Source: Halomonas sp. HL-48 (GTDB lineage: Bacteria; Pseudomonadota; Gammaproteobacteria; Pseudomonadales; Halomonadaceae). From it: a DNA stretch of 64,000 nt. The position numbers and the translations under genes were made by a program. Positions 29,364 to 39,741 of this stretch are shown here, piece by piece. The DNA lies in the NCBI RefSeq assembly GCF_001314875.1, contig NZ_LJZS01000007.1, positions 1 to 64,000 on the forward strand, read 5' to 3'. Each line of letters begins with the position of its first letter. Positions within the stretch are counted from its first letter, which is position 1. The notes under the pieces were generated by a model. It made no database searches. It saw only the letters and a list, made by a program, of their open reading frames with translations, and was not told where the DNA came from.

Positions 29364-30394
29364 TGCGCATTCGACCCATTGCCCGGGACGATCTGGATGG
29401 GCTTCAGGCGCTTGCGCAGCAGGCCGGAGTGGGGTTTACCTCGCTGCCGGATAACCGTGAGTTCCTGGCCGGCAAGATTGAGGCCGCTGCCCGCGCCTTT
29501 GAAGAGCGCACCCCGGTGGATGACCGGCTCTACTTCTTCGTGCTCGAAGACGAAGACAACGGCGAGCTCGCTGGCTGCTGCGCCATTGAAGGCCAGGTCG
29601 GTCGCGAAGTGCCGTTTTACAACTATCGGCTGGGCACCCTGGCGCACTCATCGGTGCAGCTGGACCTGCACCGCACCATCGATACGCTGTTTTTAAGCTC
29701 CGACCACACCGGCGATGCCGAAGTGTGTTCGCTGTTTCTGCGCCCGGAATACCGTGGCGAGGCCAACAGACACCTGCGCAACGGTGCGCTGCTCTCCAAG
29801 GCGCGCTGGCTGTTCATCGCCCAGTTCCGTGACCGCTTCCCCGACAAGGTGCTTGCGGAAATGCGCGGCGTATTCGACGAGCACAACACCAGCCCCTTCT
29901 GGGAAAGCCTGGGCAAGCACTTTTTCCCCATGGACTTCAATGAAGCCGACCGCCTGACCGGCCTGGGGCAAAAGAGCTTTATCGGCGAGCTGATGCCCAA
30001 GTTTCCGATCTATACCACCTTCATGTCGGAAGAGGCGCGGGCCTGCATTGGCCAGGTGCATCGCCATACCCGCCCGGCGCTGGAAATGCTCAAGAAAGAA
30101 GGGCTGCGCTGGGAAGGCTACATCGATATCTTCGACGGCGGCCCGACGGTAGAAGCCTATATCGACGATGTGCGCGCGATTCGTAATTCCCGGCTCTGCC
30201 AGGTGGAAGTAGCCGATAACGCCGCCGACGAGAGCATCAGCCGCTGGCTGGCCGCGACCTCCGACATGCTCAGCTTTACGGCCAGTTGGATAGGCCGCGC
30301 GCCCACCCCCGACAACACCATTGTGCTTAGCCAGCAAGAAGCCAAACGCCTCGGGGTCACCACCGGTGACCAGATCCGCTTGTTGGAAACCTAA
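29363..30394 (+). CDS. aruG: arginine N-succinyltransferase, second subunit (AruG/AstA-like)
   Basis: [39 protein letters not shown]; tandem AstA-family paralogue. Confidence 0.92.
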   Translation: MRIRPIARDDLDGLQALAQQAGVGFTSLPDNREFLAGKIEAAARAFEERTPVDDRLYFFVLEDEDNGELAGCCAIEGQVGREVPFYNYRLGTLAHSSVQLDLHRTIDTLFLSSDHTGDAEVCSLFLRPEYRGEANRHLRNGALLSKARWLFIAQFRDRFPDKVLAEMRGVFDEHNTSPFWESLGKHFFPMDFNEADRLTGLGQKSFIGELMPKFPIYTTFMSEEARACIGQVHRHTRPALEMLKKEGLRWEGYIDIFDGGPTVEAYIDDVRAIRNSRLCQVEVADNAADESISRWLAATSDMLSFTASWIGRAPTPDNTIVLSQQEAKRLGVTTGDQIRLLET

Positions 30395-30430
30395 GCACCG
30401 CATTTGTTCGGTAATGTCCAGGAGACAACC

Positions 30431-31903
30431 ATGCACGCCCAACAGCAGCAACTGATCAACGGCGCCTGGGTAGCGGGCGAAGCCGATACGCTGACCAAGC
30501 GCGACCCGGTTTCCGCGTCGCTGCTATGGCAGGGCGCCGAGGCCTCGAGCGAGCAGGTCGCCGCCGCGGTGAACGCGGCACGCGGCGCTTTCCCCAACTG
30601 GGCGCGCACGCCGTTTGCCGAACGCCAGGCGCTGGTCGAGCGTTTTGTCGAGGTGCTGACCGCCCGCCGCGAAGATCTGGCCGTGGCGATTGCCTCCGAG
30701 ACCGGCAAGCCGCTCTGGGAAGCACGCACCGAAGCGGGGGCGATGATCGGTAAAGTGGCGCTTTCCTTGAAGGCCTATCACGAGCGCACCGGCGAGCGCG
30801 AAAAAACGGTCGGCAGTGCAAAGGCCGTGCTGCGTCACCGTCCCCACGGCGTGATGGCGGTGTTTGGGCCCTACAATTTCCCCGGCCACCTGCCCAACGG
30901 CCATATGGTGCCTGCGCTGCTGGCGGGTAATACCGTGGTCTTCAAACCCAGCGACCAGACGCCGCTCACCGCCGATCTAACCCTGCAATGCTGGCTGGAA
31001 GCCGGGCTGCCCGCTGGGGTGATTAACTTGGTCCAGGGCGGCGTCGCGGTAGGTCAGGCGCTGGCGGGTAATCCGGCTATTGATGGTCTGCTGTTTACCG
31101 GCAGCGCCAAGGTGGGCGGCATGCTCCACCAGCAGTTTGCCGGGCAGTTAGATAAAATTCTGGCGTTGGAACTGGGGGGCAACAACCCGCTGGTAGTCAA
31201 AGACGTGCCCGATGAACGCGCGGCGGTGCTGGCAATTTTGCAGTCGGCGTTTCTATCCGGCGGCCAGCGTTGTACCTGTGCGCGGCGCTTAATGGTGCCG
31301 GTAGGCGCAGTGGGCGATCGATTGATCGATGCGCTCTCTGAGGCGATCACCAAGCTACATATAGCGGGCCCGTTTGAGGAGGAGCCCGCACCGTTCTACG
31401 CCGGTTTGGTCAGCGTGGCCGCCGCCGATGGCCTGCTCAAAGCCCAGGATGATCTGGAAGCGCTGGGCGGCACGGTGATCAATCGCATGCAGCGCCTGGA
31501 GGAGGGTACCAGCCTGTTAAGTCCTGCGCTGATTGACGTCACCGGCCTGGACGTGCCCGACGAAGAGCACTTCGGTCCGCTGCTCAAGATCCACCGCTAC
31601 GGCGATTGGGACGAAGCGCTACGGCTTGCCAACGACACCCGTTACGGGCTTTCCGCCGGGCTGATTGGCGGCGAGCAGGCCGATTGGGACGACTTCCTGC
31701 TGCGCATTCGCGCCGGGATCGTCAACTGGAACCGCCAGACTACCGGCGCTTCCGGCGATGCGCCCTTCGGCGGCGTGGGCGACAGTGGCAACCATCGCCC
31801 CAGCGCCTACTATGCGGCGGATTACTGCGCCTACCCGGTGGCCTCCATGGAAGCCGATAGCCTGGAAATGCCCGACACCCTGCCACCGGGAGTCAATTTA
31901 TGA
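30431..31903 (+). CDS. astD: succinylglutamate-semialdehyde dehydrogenase
   Basis: [54 protein letters not shown]. Confidence 0.95.
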   Translation: MHAQQQQLINGAWVAGEADTLTKRDPVSASLLWQGAEASSEQVAAAVNAARGAFPNWARTPFAERQALVERFVEVLTARREDLAVAIASETGKPLWEARTEAGAMIGKVALSLKAYHERTGEREKTVGSAKAVLRHRPHGVMAVFGPYNFPGHLPNGHMVPALLAGNTVVFKPSDQTPLTADLTLQCWLEAGLPAGVINLVQGGVAVGQALAGNPAIDGLLFTGSAKVGGMLHQQFAGQLDKILALELGGNNPLVVKDVPDERAAVLAILQSAFLSGGQRCTCARRLMVPVGAVGDRLIDALSEAITKLHIAGPFEEEPAPFYAGLVSVAAADGLLKAQDDLEALGGTVINRMQRLEEGTSLLSPALIDVTGLDVPDEEHFGPLLKIHRYGDWDEALRLANDTRYGLSAGLIGGEQADWDDFLLRIRAGIVNWNRQTTGASGDAPFGGVGDSGNHRPSAYYAADYCAYPVASMEADSLEMPDTLPPGVNL

Positions 31904-33255
31904 ACACGGCGGCCATCAGCAACGTCCAGGAAGTCAATTTCGACGGCCTGGTCGGTCCGACCCATAACTACTCGGGCCTGGCCGTGGGTAACGTGGCCTC
32001 GATGAGCCACGGCGGCCTGGTGTCCAATCCCAAGGAAGGCGCGCTTCAGGGGCTTTTAAAAATGAAGTCGCTGATGGACGCCGGCTACGCCCAGGGTGTA
32101 CTGCCTCCCCAGCAGAGGCCGGACATTGGCGCACTGCGCGATCTGGGCTTTAGCGGCAGCAACCGTGAGGTGCTGGCCCGTGCTGCCAAAGAGGCACCGC
32201 AGCTGCTGCGTGCGGTCTGCTCGGCGTCCAGCATGTGGACCGCCAACGCGGGTATGATGACGCCCAGCCTGGACGCGACGGACGGCCGGGTGCATTTTAC
32301 GCCAGCTAATCTTCAGTCCAGCTTTCACCGCTATTTAGAACCGCAAACCACCGGCCGCGTGCTCCAGGCAATCTTCCGCGACGAACGGCACTTCGCGCAC
32401 CACCCGGTGCTGCCCGCTACCCCCGCCTTTGCCGATGAAGGCGCGGCCAATCACACCCGGTTATGCGGTGAATACGGCGAGCCAGGCGTTCACCTGTTTG
32501 TGTATGGCCGCCAGGCGTTTGGCGGTGAAAAAGAGCCAAAACGCTATCCTGCAAGGCAAACTCTGGAAGCCAGCCAGGCGGTGGCGCGCCAGCATGGGCT
32601 GACGGAGGCACAAACCGTCTTTGCCCAGCAGCATCCGGAGGCCATCGACGCGGGCGTTTTCCACAACGACGTGATTGCCGTGGGCAACGGGCCCGTGCTG
32701 CTCTACCACGAAATGGCCTTCCTGGATGAAGAGGGCACGCTCGATGAGCTGCGCGCCAAAATGGCCACGCCGTTAATTCCCGTGCGGGTCCCCGTAGAGG
32801 CGGTGAGCATGGAAGACGCCGTGGCGTCGTATCTGTTCAACTCGCAACTGCTCTCCAACCCGGATGGCACCATGACCCTGGTCGTGCCCGGCGAATGCCA
32901 GGAGCGCGAGGCGGTATGGCGCACCATTCAAGATTCGCTGCTGGCGGGTAATAATCCGATCAGTGAGGTGATCGTAAAGGACGTCAAGCAGAGCATGCGC
33001 AACGGCGGCGGCCCCGCCTGCCTGCGACTGCGCGTGGTTCTTTCCGAGACAGAGCGAGCAGCGCTAACCGGCCGCGTGCTGCTCACCGATGCGCTCTATG
33101 ATGAGCTGACAGCCTGGGTGGAGCGCCATTATCGCGACCGCTTAGCCCCTGATGATCTAGCCGATCCAGCGCTGGCGGAAGAGTCTCTCACCGCGCTGGA
33201 CGAACTGACGCAGTTGTTAAAGATTGGCTCGGTTTATCCGTTTCAGTTGGGCTAG
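31900..33255 (+). CDS. astB: N-succinylarginine dihydrolase
   Basis: [60 protein letters not shown]. Confidence 0.97.
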   Translation: MNTAAISNVQEVNFDGLVGPTHNYSGLAVGNVASMSHGGLVSNPKEGALQGLLKMKSLMDAGYAQGVLPPQQRPDIGALRDLGFSGSNREVLARAAKEAPQLLRAVCSASSMWTANAGMMTPSLDATDGRVHFTPANLQSSFHRYLEPQTTGRVLQAIFRDERHFAHHPVLPATPAFADEGAANHTRLCGEYGEPGVHLFVYGRQAFGGEKEPKRYPARQTLEASQAVARQHGLTEAQTVFAQQHPEAIDAGVFHNDVIAVGNGPVLLYHEMAFLDEEGTLDELRAKMATPLIPVRVPVEAVSMEDAVASYLFNSQLLSNPDGTMTLVVPGECQEREAVWRTIQDSLLAGNNPISEVIVKDVKQSMRNGGGPACLRLRVVLSETERAALTGRVLLTDALYDELTAWVERHYRDRLAPDDLADPALAEESLTALDELTQLLKIGSVYPFQLG

Positions 33256-33276
33256 GGGATACGCCCGGCCTGAAAC

Positions 33277-33308
33277 CAAAACGCCAGGGCGGCTGCCTTG
33301 GCGTTTTG
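33277..33308 (+). terminator. hairpin terminator at end of the aru operon
   Basis: CAAAACGCCA-(12 nt)-TGGCGTTTTG with T run inside the 3' arm. Confidence 0.75.
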
Positions 33309-33357
33309 TCCTCTATGCGTTCAAACTATCCCCGCAGGCTAAAACGCAGAGAGCTGT

Positions 33358-33783
33358 ATGGACGCCATTATTCAGCGAACTGACGACAAGGCGTTCGCGG
33401 AAAGCATTATTCGTCAAAACATGACGGCCTACTATCAGCAGTTGGATATGCACTGGGACCCCGTCTTGTTCGATAAAGACTGGCGCGAGCTAGACAGTTA
33501 CGCGTTGGTTATCAACGCTTGCCAAGTGGGTTTGTTGTGCATCAATCACGATGAAAACGCCTACTATATCCGCGAACTGCAAATTGATCCGCAGTGGCAG
33601 CGCCAAGGGTTAGGTGAAGCAGCCATACGCCACGTGATGGACATCGCCCAACGCGCAGGGATTCACCGGGTCCGGCTCCGAGTATTCTGTATCAATCCCG
33701 CCTTGGCGCTTTATGAGCGGATGGGGTTTCGCATTTGTAAAACACAGGGCAATACTCACTACATGGAGCGGCGTATCCTTTAA
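33358..33783 (+). CDS. GNAT family N-acetyltransferase
   Basis: YIRELQIDPQWQRQGLGEAAIRHVMDIAQ...PALALYERMGFRI. Confidence 0.9.
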   Translation: MDAIIQRTDDKAFAESIIRQNMTAYYQQLDMHWDPVLFDKDWRELDSYALVINACQVGLLCINHDENAYYIRELQIDPQWQRQGLGEAAIRHVMDIAQRAGIHRVRLRVFCINPALALYERMGFRICKTQGNTHYMERRIL

Positions 33784-33819
33784 CGACAATCCCCATCAGT
33801 AAAAGGCCCGATCAGCACG

Positions 33820-34497
33820 ATGACCACCTCGAACCAGCGTTTTTCCGATGCCGAGCGGCGTGGCCTTTACCGCGCCATCTTTGAGCGGCGCGATGTGCGC
33901 GCGCAGTTTCTGCCCGACCCGATTCCCAAGGATGTGCTGACCCGCCTGTTGGAGGCGGCACACCACGCGCCGTCCGTGGGGTTTATGCAGCCCTGGGATT
34001 TCATCGTGATTGAAAGTCGCGACGTCCGGGAAGCGGTGCTGGCATTGTTCGAGCAGGAGAACCAGAAGGCCGCAGAGCGCTTTGAAGGCGAACGTAAAGA
34101 GCATTATCGCAGCCTTAAGCTGCAAGGGATTATGGAAAGCCCGCTGAACCTTTGCATTACCTGCGATCGCAGCCGTGGCGGGCCCCATGTGCTGGGGCGC
34201 AATAGCATTGTGGAAACCGACCTGTTCAGCACCTGTTTAGCCGTGCAAAACCTCTGGCTGGCGGCGCGGGCAGAAGGCATTGGCGTTGGCTGGGTGAGTA
34301 TTCTCGACCAGGCGCAGCTAAGCGAGGCATTAAACCTGCCAGAGCACGTTTACCCGCTGGCGTATCTCTGCCTTGGCTACGTGAGCGAGTTTTTAGACCA
34401 GCCGGAACTTGAAGCCAAGGGCTGGCGCGCTCGTCTGCCATTAAGTGATTTGGTGCATAGCGATCAGTGGGGTCAGCCACGAGGCAGCGGCTGGTGA
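33820..34497 (+). CDS. bluB: 5,6-dimethylbenzimidazole synthase
   Basis: RRDVRAQFLPDPIP, HHAPSVGFMQPWDFIVI, nitroreductase-like BluB family. Confidence 0.93.
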   Translation: MTTSNQRFSDAERRGLYRAIFERRDVRAQFLPDPIPKDVLTRLLEAAHHAPSVGFMQPWDFIVIESRDVREAVLALFEQENQKAAERFEGERKEHYRSLKLQGIMESPLNLCITCDRSRGGPHVLGRNSIVETDLFSTCLAVQNLWLAARAEGIGVGWVSILDQAQLSEALNLPEHVYPLAYLCLGYVSEFLDQPELEAKGWRARLPLSDLVHSDQWGQPRGSGW

Positions 34498-34531
34498 CAT
34501 GCGTTTACAAGGGCGTCCACTTTGTCGTGCC

Positions 34532-36043
34532 TTATCCATGGTTTCTTTGCCTGCGGCGCTGGCTTTTGTCGAGGTACATGCGCTTATCTGCTAGCGCCAG
34601 GACCTGCTGGGCAGGGGCTTCGCTTGAGCTTGCGCACCCAAGGCTCACATCCAGCGCGAGAGCTTCTCGGTCGCCCTCAGCGGTTGTGATGATGCATTGT
34701 TGGTCAGGCAGGTGTTCCCTTATCAGGTCAGCCAGACGCCTAGCGGCCGAAAGGTCGGCAGACGGGAACAGAATGACGAATTCGTCGCCGCCATAGCGCG
34801 CCAGGATGTCACTGTCGCGGCAATGCTGCTGCAGGCTTTCGGCCACGGTGGTGATCAACTGGTCGCCTGCGATATGCCCATGGCGGTCATTGACGTCCTT
34901 GAGTCCATCGACATCCATCATCAGTAAGGCAAAATCCAGGCTTGGCGTTTGCGCTTTGCCCTGAATGCTTGCCTGTAGCGCGGATTCGAGAAAGCCGCGG
35001 TTGTAAAGGCCGGTGAGGCCGTCGCGCTCTGCGGTCTTCTGCAATTCCAGATGCAGCAGTTTGTTTTCGGTCGCCGCGGCGAGCTGATCGGCAAACAAGG
35101 GCAATATCGGCTCCAGCGTTCTGTTCGGCTTGGGCGCCTTCACGATCAGCCACCCCTCGTGCAGGCTGAGACGGCCACCCATGGAAGTGGCATAGAGCAT
35201 CTCACCGTCGCTTGTCTGGTGTGTCTTGAGAGAGTGGGGCGTTGGTGCTGAGAGGCTGGCGAACAAGTCCAACAGTTGTCGCTCATCTTTTGCGCCAATG
35301 CCTGCCGTGGCTGCATAGCGGATTACGTCCGGGCGTTGCCGTTCTTGCAGGTAAACGGCAAAGCCGTAATCAGGAAAATGGCTGTGAAGATGGTTTAAGG
35401 AATTATTCAGCAGGCGATGGATGTTGGTAGCACTATTGACGACTGTCCCGAGATCCAGCAAGGCATGAAAAACCCGGTTCTGAAATTTTATTTCGCCAAT
35501 GCTGCGGCCTATCTTACGGTTCTGGCTGTAGGTGACGCGGCCGATGGTCAGAAAATAGACGACGGCGCCCGTCCACTGGTAAATGTCTAACGGGGTGCTG
35601 ACATAGGGGCGAAAATCACCGCCGGTGAGGGCGCTTCCGCTTGCCGCCGCGATGCTGAACAGTGCCGCTGAAACAAGCATTTGGCGAGGGCCGCCGACCA
35701 CTAGATTATTCATCAAACACGCCAGACCAATGGTAACGGTGGCCAGAACGTAAAAGTCCAGTACGCTGCACCAAGCGCCAAACAGCAGACTGTCGCAGAG
35801 GAGGTTTCTGAACTCGGCGCGCTTGGAATTCTGAGCGCATGCGGCATGCAGGTACGCAAGGCCTGGCCAGATCAGCAGCAATACGCCCGGCAGAATAAGC
35901 TTCCAGCCGCTATCCTCGGCCACGGTGATCCAGACCGTTAGTCCGAAGGTATGACAGAAGGCAAAAACTCGCGGCGCAAGCGTCGCCAATGCAAGTCGAT
36001 GGGCATGTCTCACTGAAAGGGGCATGTGCGTTATGGTGGACAC
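34532..36043 (-). CDS. membrane-anchored diguanylate cyclase (GGDEF)
   Basis: N-terminal TM helices; DGLTGLYNRGFLE; RDSD-ILARY-GGDEF (RxxD I-site followed by an intact active site). Confidence 0.93.
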   Translation of the reverse strand: MSTITHMPLSVRHAHRLALATLAPRVFAFCHTFGLTVWITVAEDSGWKLILPGVLLLIWPGLAYLHAACAQNSKRAEFRNLLCDSLLFGAWCSVLDFYVLATVTIGLACLMNNLVVGGPRQMLVSAALFSIAAASGSALTGGDFRPYVSTPLDIYQWTGAVVYFLTIGRVTYSQNRKIGRSIGEIKFQNRVFHALLDLGTVVNSATNIHRLLNNSLNHLHSHFPDYGFAVYLQERQRPDVIRYAATAGIGAKDERQLLDLFASLSAPTPHSLKTHQTSDGEMLYATSMGGRLSLHEGWLIVKAPKPNRTLEPILPLFADQLAAATENKLLHLELQKTAERDGLTGLYNRGFLESALQASIQGKAQTPSLDFALLMMDVDGLKDVNDRHGHIAGDQLITTVAESLQQHCRDSDILARYGGDEFVILFPSADLSAARRLADLIREHLPDQQCIITTAEGDREALALDVSLGCASSSEAPAQQVLALADKRMYLDKSQRRRQRNHG

Positions 36044-36350
36044 TCAACGTTATTTGACTACCAGACTAGCAGCTTAGGGGACAGGGAGGGCTTTTATAAA
36101 GGAGGGTAGGCCGGTAAGCCCTCAGTCTTTTTTATGATGTCTCGAAAAGCGCTCAGCGACGCTCAACGCCTACGAAAACCGCATCTGCTGGCGATCACCC
36201 ATGCACTGGCTGGGTAGCGCTCACGAGTTTATCGTCGATGACTGAACGCCGAGATGCCGCTGAGCCTCGAGACGGTGGGCTGACTTAATCTCTTAACCTT
36301 TCTAGCCTACGCTGGTAGCAGAGCTTTTATGCACCGACAAAGGCATTGCG

Positions 36351-37673
36351 ATGAGTCATGCACTAACGGGACACAACCGCCCTCAGCAAGTAATCGAGGC
36401 CATTCAGCAGACCAACGCGCCACTGGCGGCGACGACTCGCCAGGCCAAGTACGCCAAAATGGCCGCATCGCCTTACCGCTTCTTTCGCGGCACCAATCAC
36501 TTGTACTGGCAGGATATGTGGCACGACTGGCGCTTTGCGCTTTTCGGCGGCTGGCCGGATACCCAAACCTGGCTGCAGGGCGACGCCCATGTCTACAACG
36601 TCGGCGCCTATGGTCACCATGATGACCAGGTGCGCTACGGTATGGATGATTTCGACGACGCCCTGATCGGCGACTATCAGTACGATGTGTGGCGCCTGGC
36701 GGTGAGCGTGGTGCTCGATGGCCGCGAAAATGCCGGGCTTAGCCCCAAGGCGATAGACAAAGCGCTTAAAACATTACTGGAAGGCTACTATCACACCCTG
36801 GCGGACTATACCGACGACAACCCCATCGAGGCAGTCACGCTGAATAGCGCCAAAGGTCCGCTAAAGCCCTTCATGAGCAAGGTGGCGGATAAGCAAAGCC
36901 GCGCCCGCATGCTGGAAAAGTGGACCACGCTGGATAAGCAGCAAGGCCGCCAGTTTGCCGAACGCCCGGGCAAGCTTGCCAACCTGCCGGCGGATGTCGC
37001 CAGCCAGCTGCGCCGCGTGATCGAGCAGGACTATCAGCAAACGCTTCAAGCGCCGCTCAAAGAAAGCGACCCCCATCATTTCCGCGTCAAGGATACCGCG
37101 CGGCGTCTGGATGCGGGCACCGGCTCGCTGGGCGTGGAGCGTTATTACGTACTGATTGAAGGCGGCGTCGAGCATGAGCACGACGACATCATTCTGGATG
37201 TGAAGGAGCAGGTGGCGCCTGACGCTTTTCGCTTGATGACGAAGCCCCAGCAGCAGGCGTGGCGAAAGCTGTTTCCCAACGAAGGCATCCGCCATGCGGC
37301 GGCGTTTCATGCCATTGCGGAACACCCGGACGCCTACCTGGGCTGGCTCTTCATGAACGACAAGATATTTTCGGTGCGTGAGCGCTCGCCGTTCAAGAAA
37401 GACTTTCCCACCCATAAGCTTTCAGGCGCAAAGCCATATCGTAAACTTGCTCGCCAATGGGGACAGATTCTGGCCCGCGAGCATCTGCGCGGGGCGCAGG
37501 CATTGAACAAGGGAGACCACAGGCCGTTTGCGCTGGCGGTTTGCCGACGCTTGGAAGAGCGTGAAGCCCAGTTTGTCGACGTGGTATCGACCCTGGCGGT
37601 GGCCTATGCCGATTGCGTCGAGCAGGACTACGGCGTGTTCATCGATCACTTTTTGGCCACGGACTCGCCTTAG
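36351..37673 (+). CDS. DUF2252 family protein
   Basis: MAASPYRFFRGTNHLYWQDM, WLQGDAHVYNVGAYG, YGMDDFDDALIGDYQYDVWRLAVSVVL. Confidence 0.88.
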   Translation: MSHALTGHNRPQQVIEAIQQTNAPLAATTRQAKYAKMAASPYRFFRGTNHLYWQDMWHDWRFALFGGWPDTQTWLQGDAHVYNVGAYGHHDDQVRYGMDDFDDALIGDYQYDVWRLAVSVVLDGRENAGLSPKAIDKALKTLLEGYYHTLADYTDDNPIEAVTLNSAKGPLKPFMSKVADKQSRARMLEKWTTLDKQQGRQFAERPGKLANLPADVASQLRRVIEQDYQQTLQAPLKESDPHHFRVKDTARRLDAGTGSLGVERYYVLIEGGVEHEHDDIILDVKEQVAPDAFRLMTKPQQQAWRKLFPNEGIRHAAAFHAIAEHPDAYLGWLFMNDKIFSVRERSPFKKDFPTHKLSGAKPYRKLARQWGQILAREHLRGAQALNKGDHRPFALAVCRRLEEREAQFVDVVSTLAVAYADCVEQDYGVFIDHFLATDSP

Positions 37674-37693
37674 CCGCAACGCAGACGTGACGG

Positions 37694-39508
37694 CTACTGG
37701 GGTTGCCGACGGCCGAGCATGAAGCCGTGTTCCTCGAACGAGGCAGACCAGACCACGCAGCGGTTCCGGCCGCTGCGTTTGGCGTGATAGAGCGCTTCGT
37801 CGGCATGCCGCAGCAGCTGTTTCGGTTCCTTGGTATGGTCGGGATAGGTGGCGATGCCGCAGGAAAAAGTGATGCATCTGAGCGGGGTTGCCCGGTGGGA
37901 CCAGTTGGTTTGGGTCACTACCTTCAATAAGGCGTTGGCGCTGGCTTCGGCGGCTTTGGCGGAGGTGCCTGGGAGCAGGGCGACAAACTCTTCGCCACCG
38001 ATGCGACAGACCACGCCCAGGTCCATGAAGTGCTGACGCATTAACGCGGCCATCTCGACCAGCACGGTATCGCCTGCATCGTGGCCGAAATGGTCGTTGA
38101 TGTCCTTGAAATGATCCAGGTCCAGCATCAGCAGCGACAGCTGGCTGCCATGCTGTTGTGCCCGGCGACACTCGTGGTCGAAGACCGTGTTGAAATGGCG
38201 TCGATTATGGAGCCCGGTGAGCGGGTCTTCAAAGGACAGGCCCTCGAGCTCGCGGACGAGCTGGTCGAGCTCAGCGGTACGTGAGGCCACTTGCTGTTCG
38301 AGGGTTTCGTTTGCCGAGGCCAGTTGCTGCTGGGTGCGCCGATAGTGCCACAGAAAAATCGCCGCAATCGCCAGGGAAAAGGCCAGACTGCCATAGCTCA
38401 ACGGTACCGAGCGCCAGGCCACAAAACCGTGCGCGACGATCATGTCGGCGAGTAACAGCGGGGCATAAAAGGTGAAGCTCAGCACCAGCAGGCGCTGTTC
38501 AAGGTTGAGCCGCCGGAAGCGGAACAGGGCGAGCAGCAACATAAATGGCATGGTCACGGCGAGCAGTACATCAAAGATGGGGAAGGTGATCGAAAGGCTG
38601 ATAACCCCCAGCTGTACCAGGCCAATGGCAACCGCCAGGTACGCCAAGTGCAGCGCCCACAGCCGGGTAATCCAGCGTTTTGCCGTGCCTTCAAGCCAAT
38701 AGCTGAGCAGCATCCCCAGCGCGATGGGCAGGGTGTAGTAACTGCCTGCTCGGAGCGTATCCCAGGCCAGGGCGCCGTCGGCGATCAGCTGCCGGGCGGG
38801 CGCCTCGGCCAGCAGCATTAGCCCAGAGGCATAGGCAAAGAGCGCGATGGCCATGAAGCCTCGCCGCTCCGGCCCGATAAGGGCGAAAATCGTCGCCAGA
38901 ATGGCGAGCACCAAGACCAGTGCGCTTACGCCCAGGTCTTGGGCCGAGTCATGAATGACCTGCTTGAGCACATCAATACGCTCCATCACCTGCACTTCAC
39001 CCCATAGACCAATGCTGGTGTAGTAGGAATAGAGGCGGAACGTGAGCGTCTGGCCGGCAGCGTCGTCCGGCAGGTCAATCATATGCCAGGGCCAGCCCGC
39101 AAAATCGCCGCGCCCCTGGTCGTCAAATTCGCCGTACTGGTAAACCAGTTCGTCGCCGAGGTAGGCCTGACCAATTAAATTGATACTGGTGATGTAGAGA
39201 ACGGGGTCGTTCCACTCGCCGTCAGGCAAGGTGGTACGTAACCACAGGTGCTGATGCCCATCACGCCCAGGCGGGTTGGACGGCGACATCACCGACTGCC
39301 AGTCGTCAGCGTCACTGTTCAGCCACTGGGGGGCGCCGTTGGCATCAAGGGGTGAGTCTCCCCAGCGGTATTCCCAGCTTTCCGGCGTTTGAGACAGGGC
39401 CTCCGCGCGCACAGCACCCGTCATCGCCATCAGCAACGCGAAGGCGATGAACACGAGAGTGCAAAGACGTATGGCGGACCCACGGGGCAACATGGTGAGC
39501 GTCCTCAT
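37694..39508 (-). CDS. diguanylate cyclase with N-terminal 7TM (7TMR-DISM-like) sensor region
   Basis: signal peptide, extracellular domain, 7 TM, coiled coil, DPLTGLHNRRHFN and RIGGEEFVALLPG. Confidence 0.9.
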   Translation of the reverse strand: MRTLTMLPRGSAIRLCTLVFIAFALLMAMTGAVRAEALSQTPESWEYRWGDSPLDANGAPQWLNSDADDWQSVMSPSNPPGRDGHQHLWLRTTLPDGEWNDPVLYITSINLIGQAYLGDELVYQYGEFDDQGRGDFAGWPWHMIDLPDDAAGQTLTFRLYSYYTSIGLWGEVQVMERIDVLKQVIHDSAQDLGVSALVLVLAILATIFALIGPERRGFMAIALFAYASGLMLLAEAPARQLIADGALAWDTLRAGSYYTLPIALGMLLSYWLEGTAKRWITRLWALHLAYLAVAIGLVQLGVISLSITFPIFDVLLAVTMPFMLLLALFRFRRLNLEQRLLVLSFTFYAPLLLADMIVAHGFVAWRSVPLSYGSLAFSLAIAAIFLWHYRRTQQQLASANETLEQQVASRTAELDQLVRELEGLSFEDPLTGLHNRRHFNTVFDHECRRAQQHGSQLSLLMLDLDHFKDINDHFGHDAGDTVLVEMAALMRQHFMDLGVVCRIGGEEFVALLPGTSAKAAEASANALLKVVTQTNWSHRATPLRCITFSCGIATYPDHTKEPKQLLRHADEALYHAKRSGRNRCVVWSASFEEHGFMLGRRQPQ

Positions 39509-39684
39509 CTGCTGGTAGCGGGCATTCTACTCATCAATGCAGCCACTGGGGTTATCAACGGTGTGAATGCGGTGTGAGGCCCATGCGCTTGAGCCACCCT
39601 TAGTTTAACCAAAAACGTGGTTCAGGCGACGATGTTTACTTCAACGTTGGTCGGTCTTTTTTTATATGCTCTCCAGACACAATA

Positions 39685-39710
39685 AAGCCGGGCCGCTATG
39701 GGCCCGGCTT
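39685..39710 (-). terminator. terminator of the slipin/NfeD operon
   Basis: 10-bp stem AAGCCGGGCC-(6 nt)-GGCCCGGCTT; on the minus strand followed by TATTGTG after TT. Confidence 0.7.
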
Positions 39711-39741
39711 GAACATCGATGGATGCTGGATAAACAGTTAA

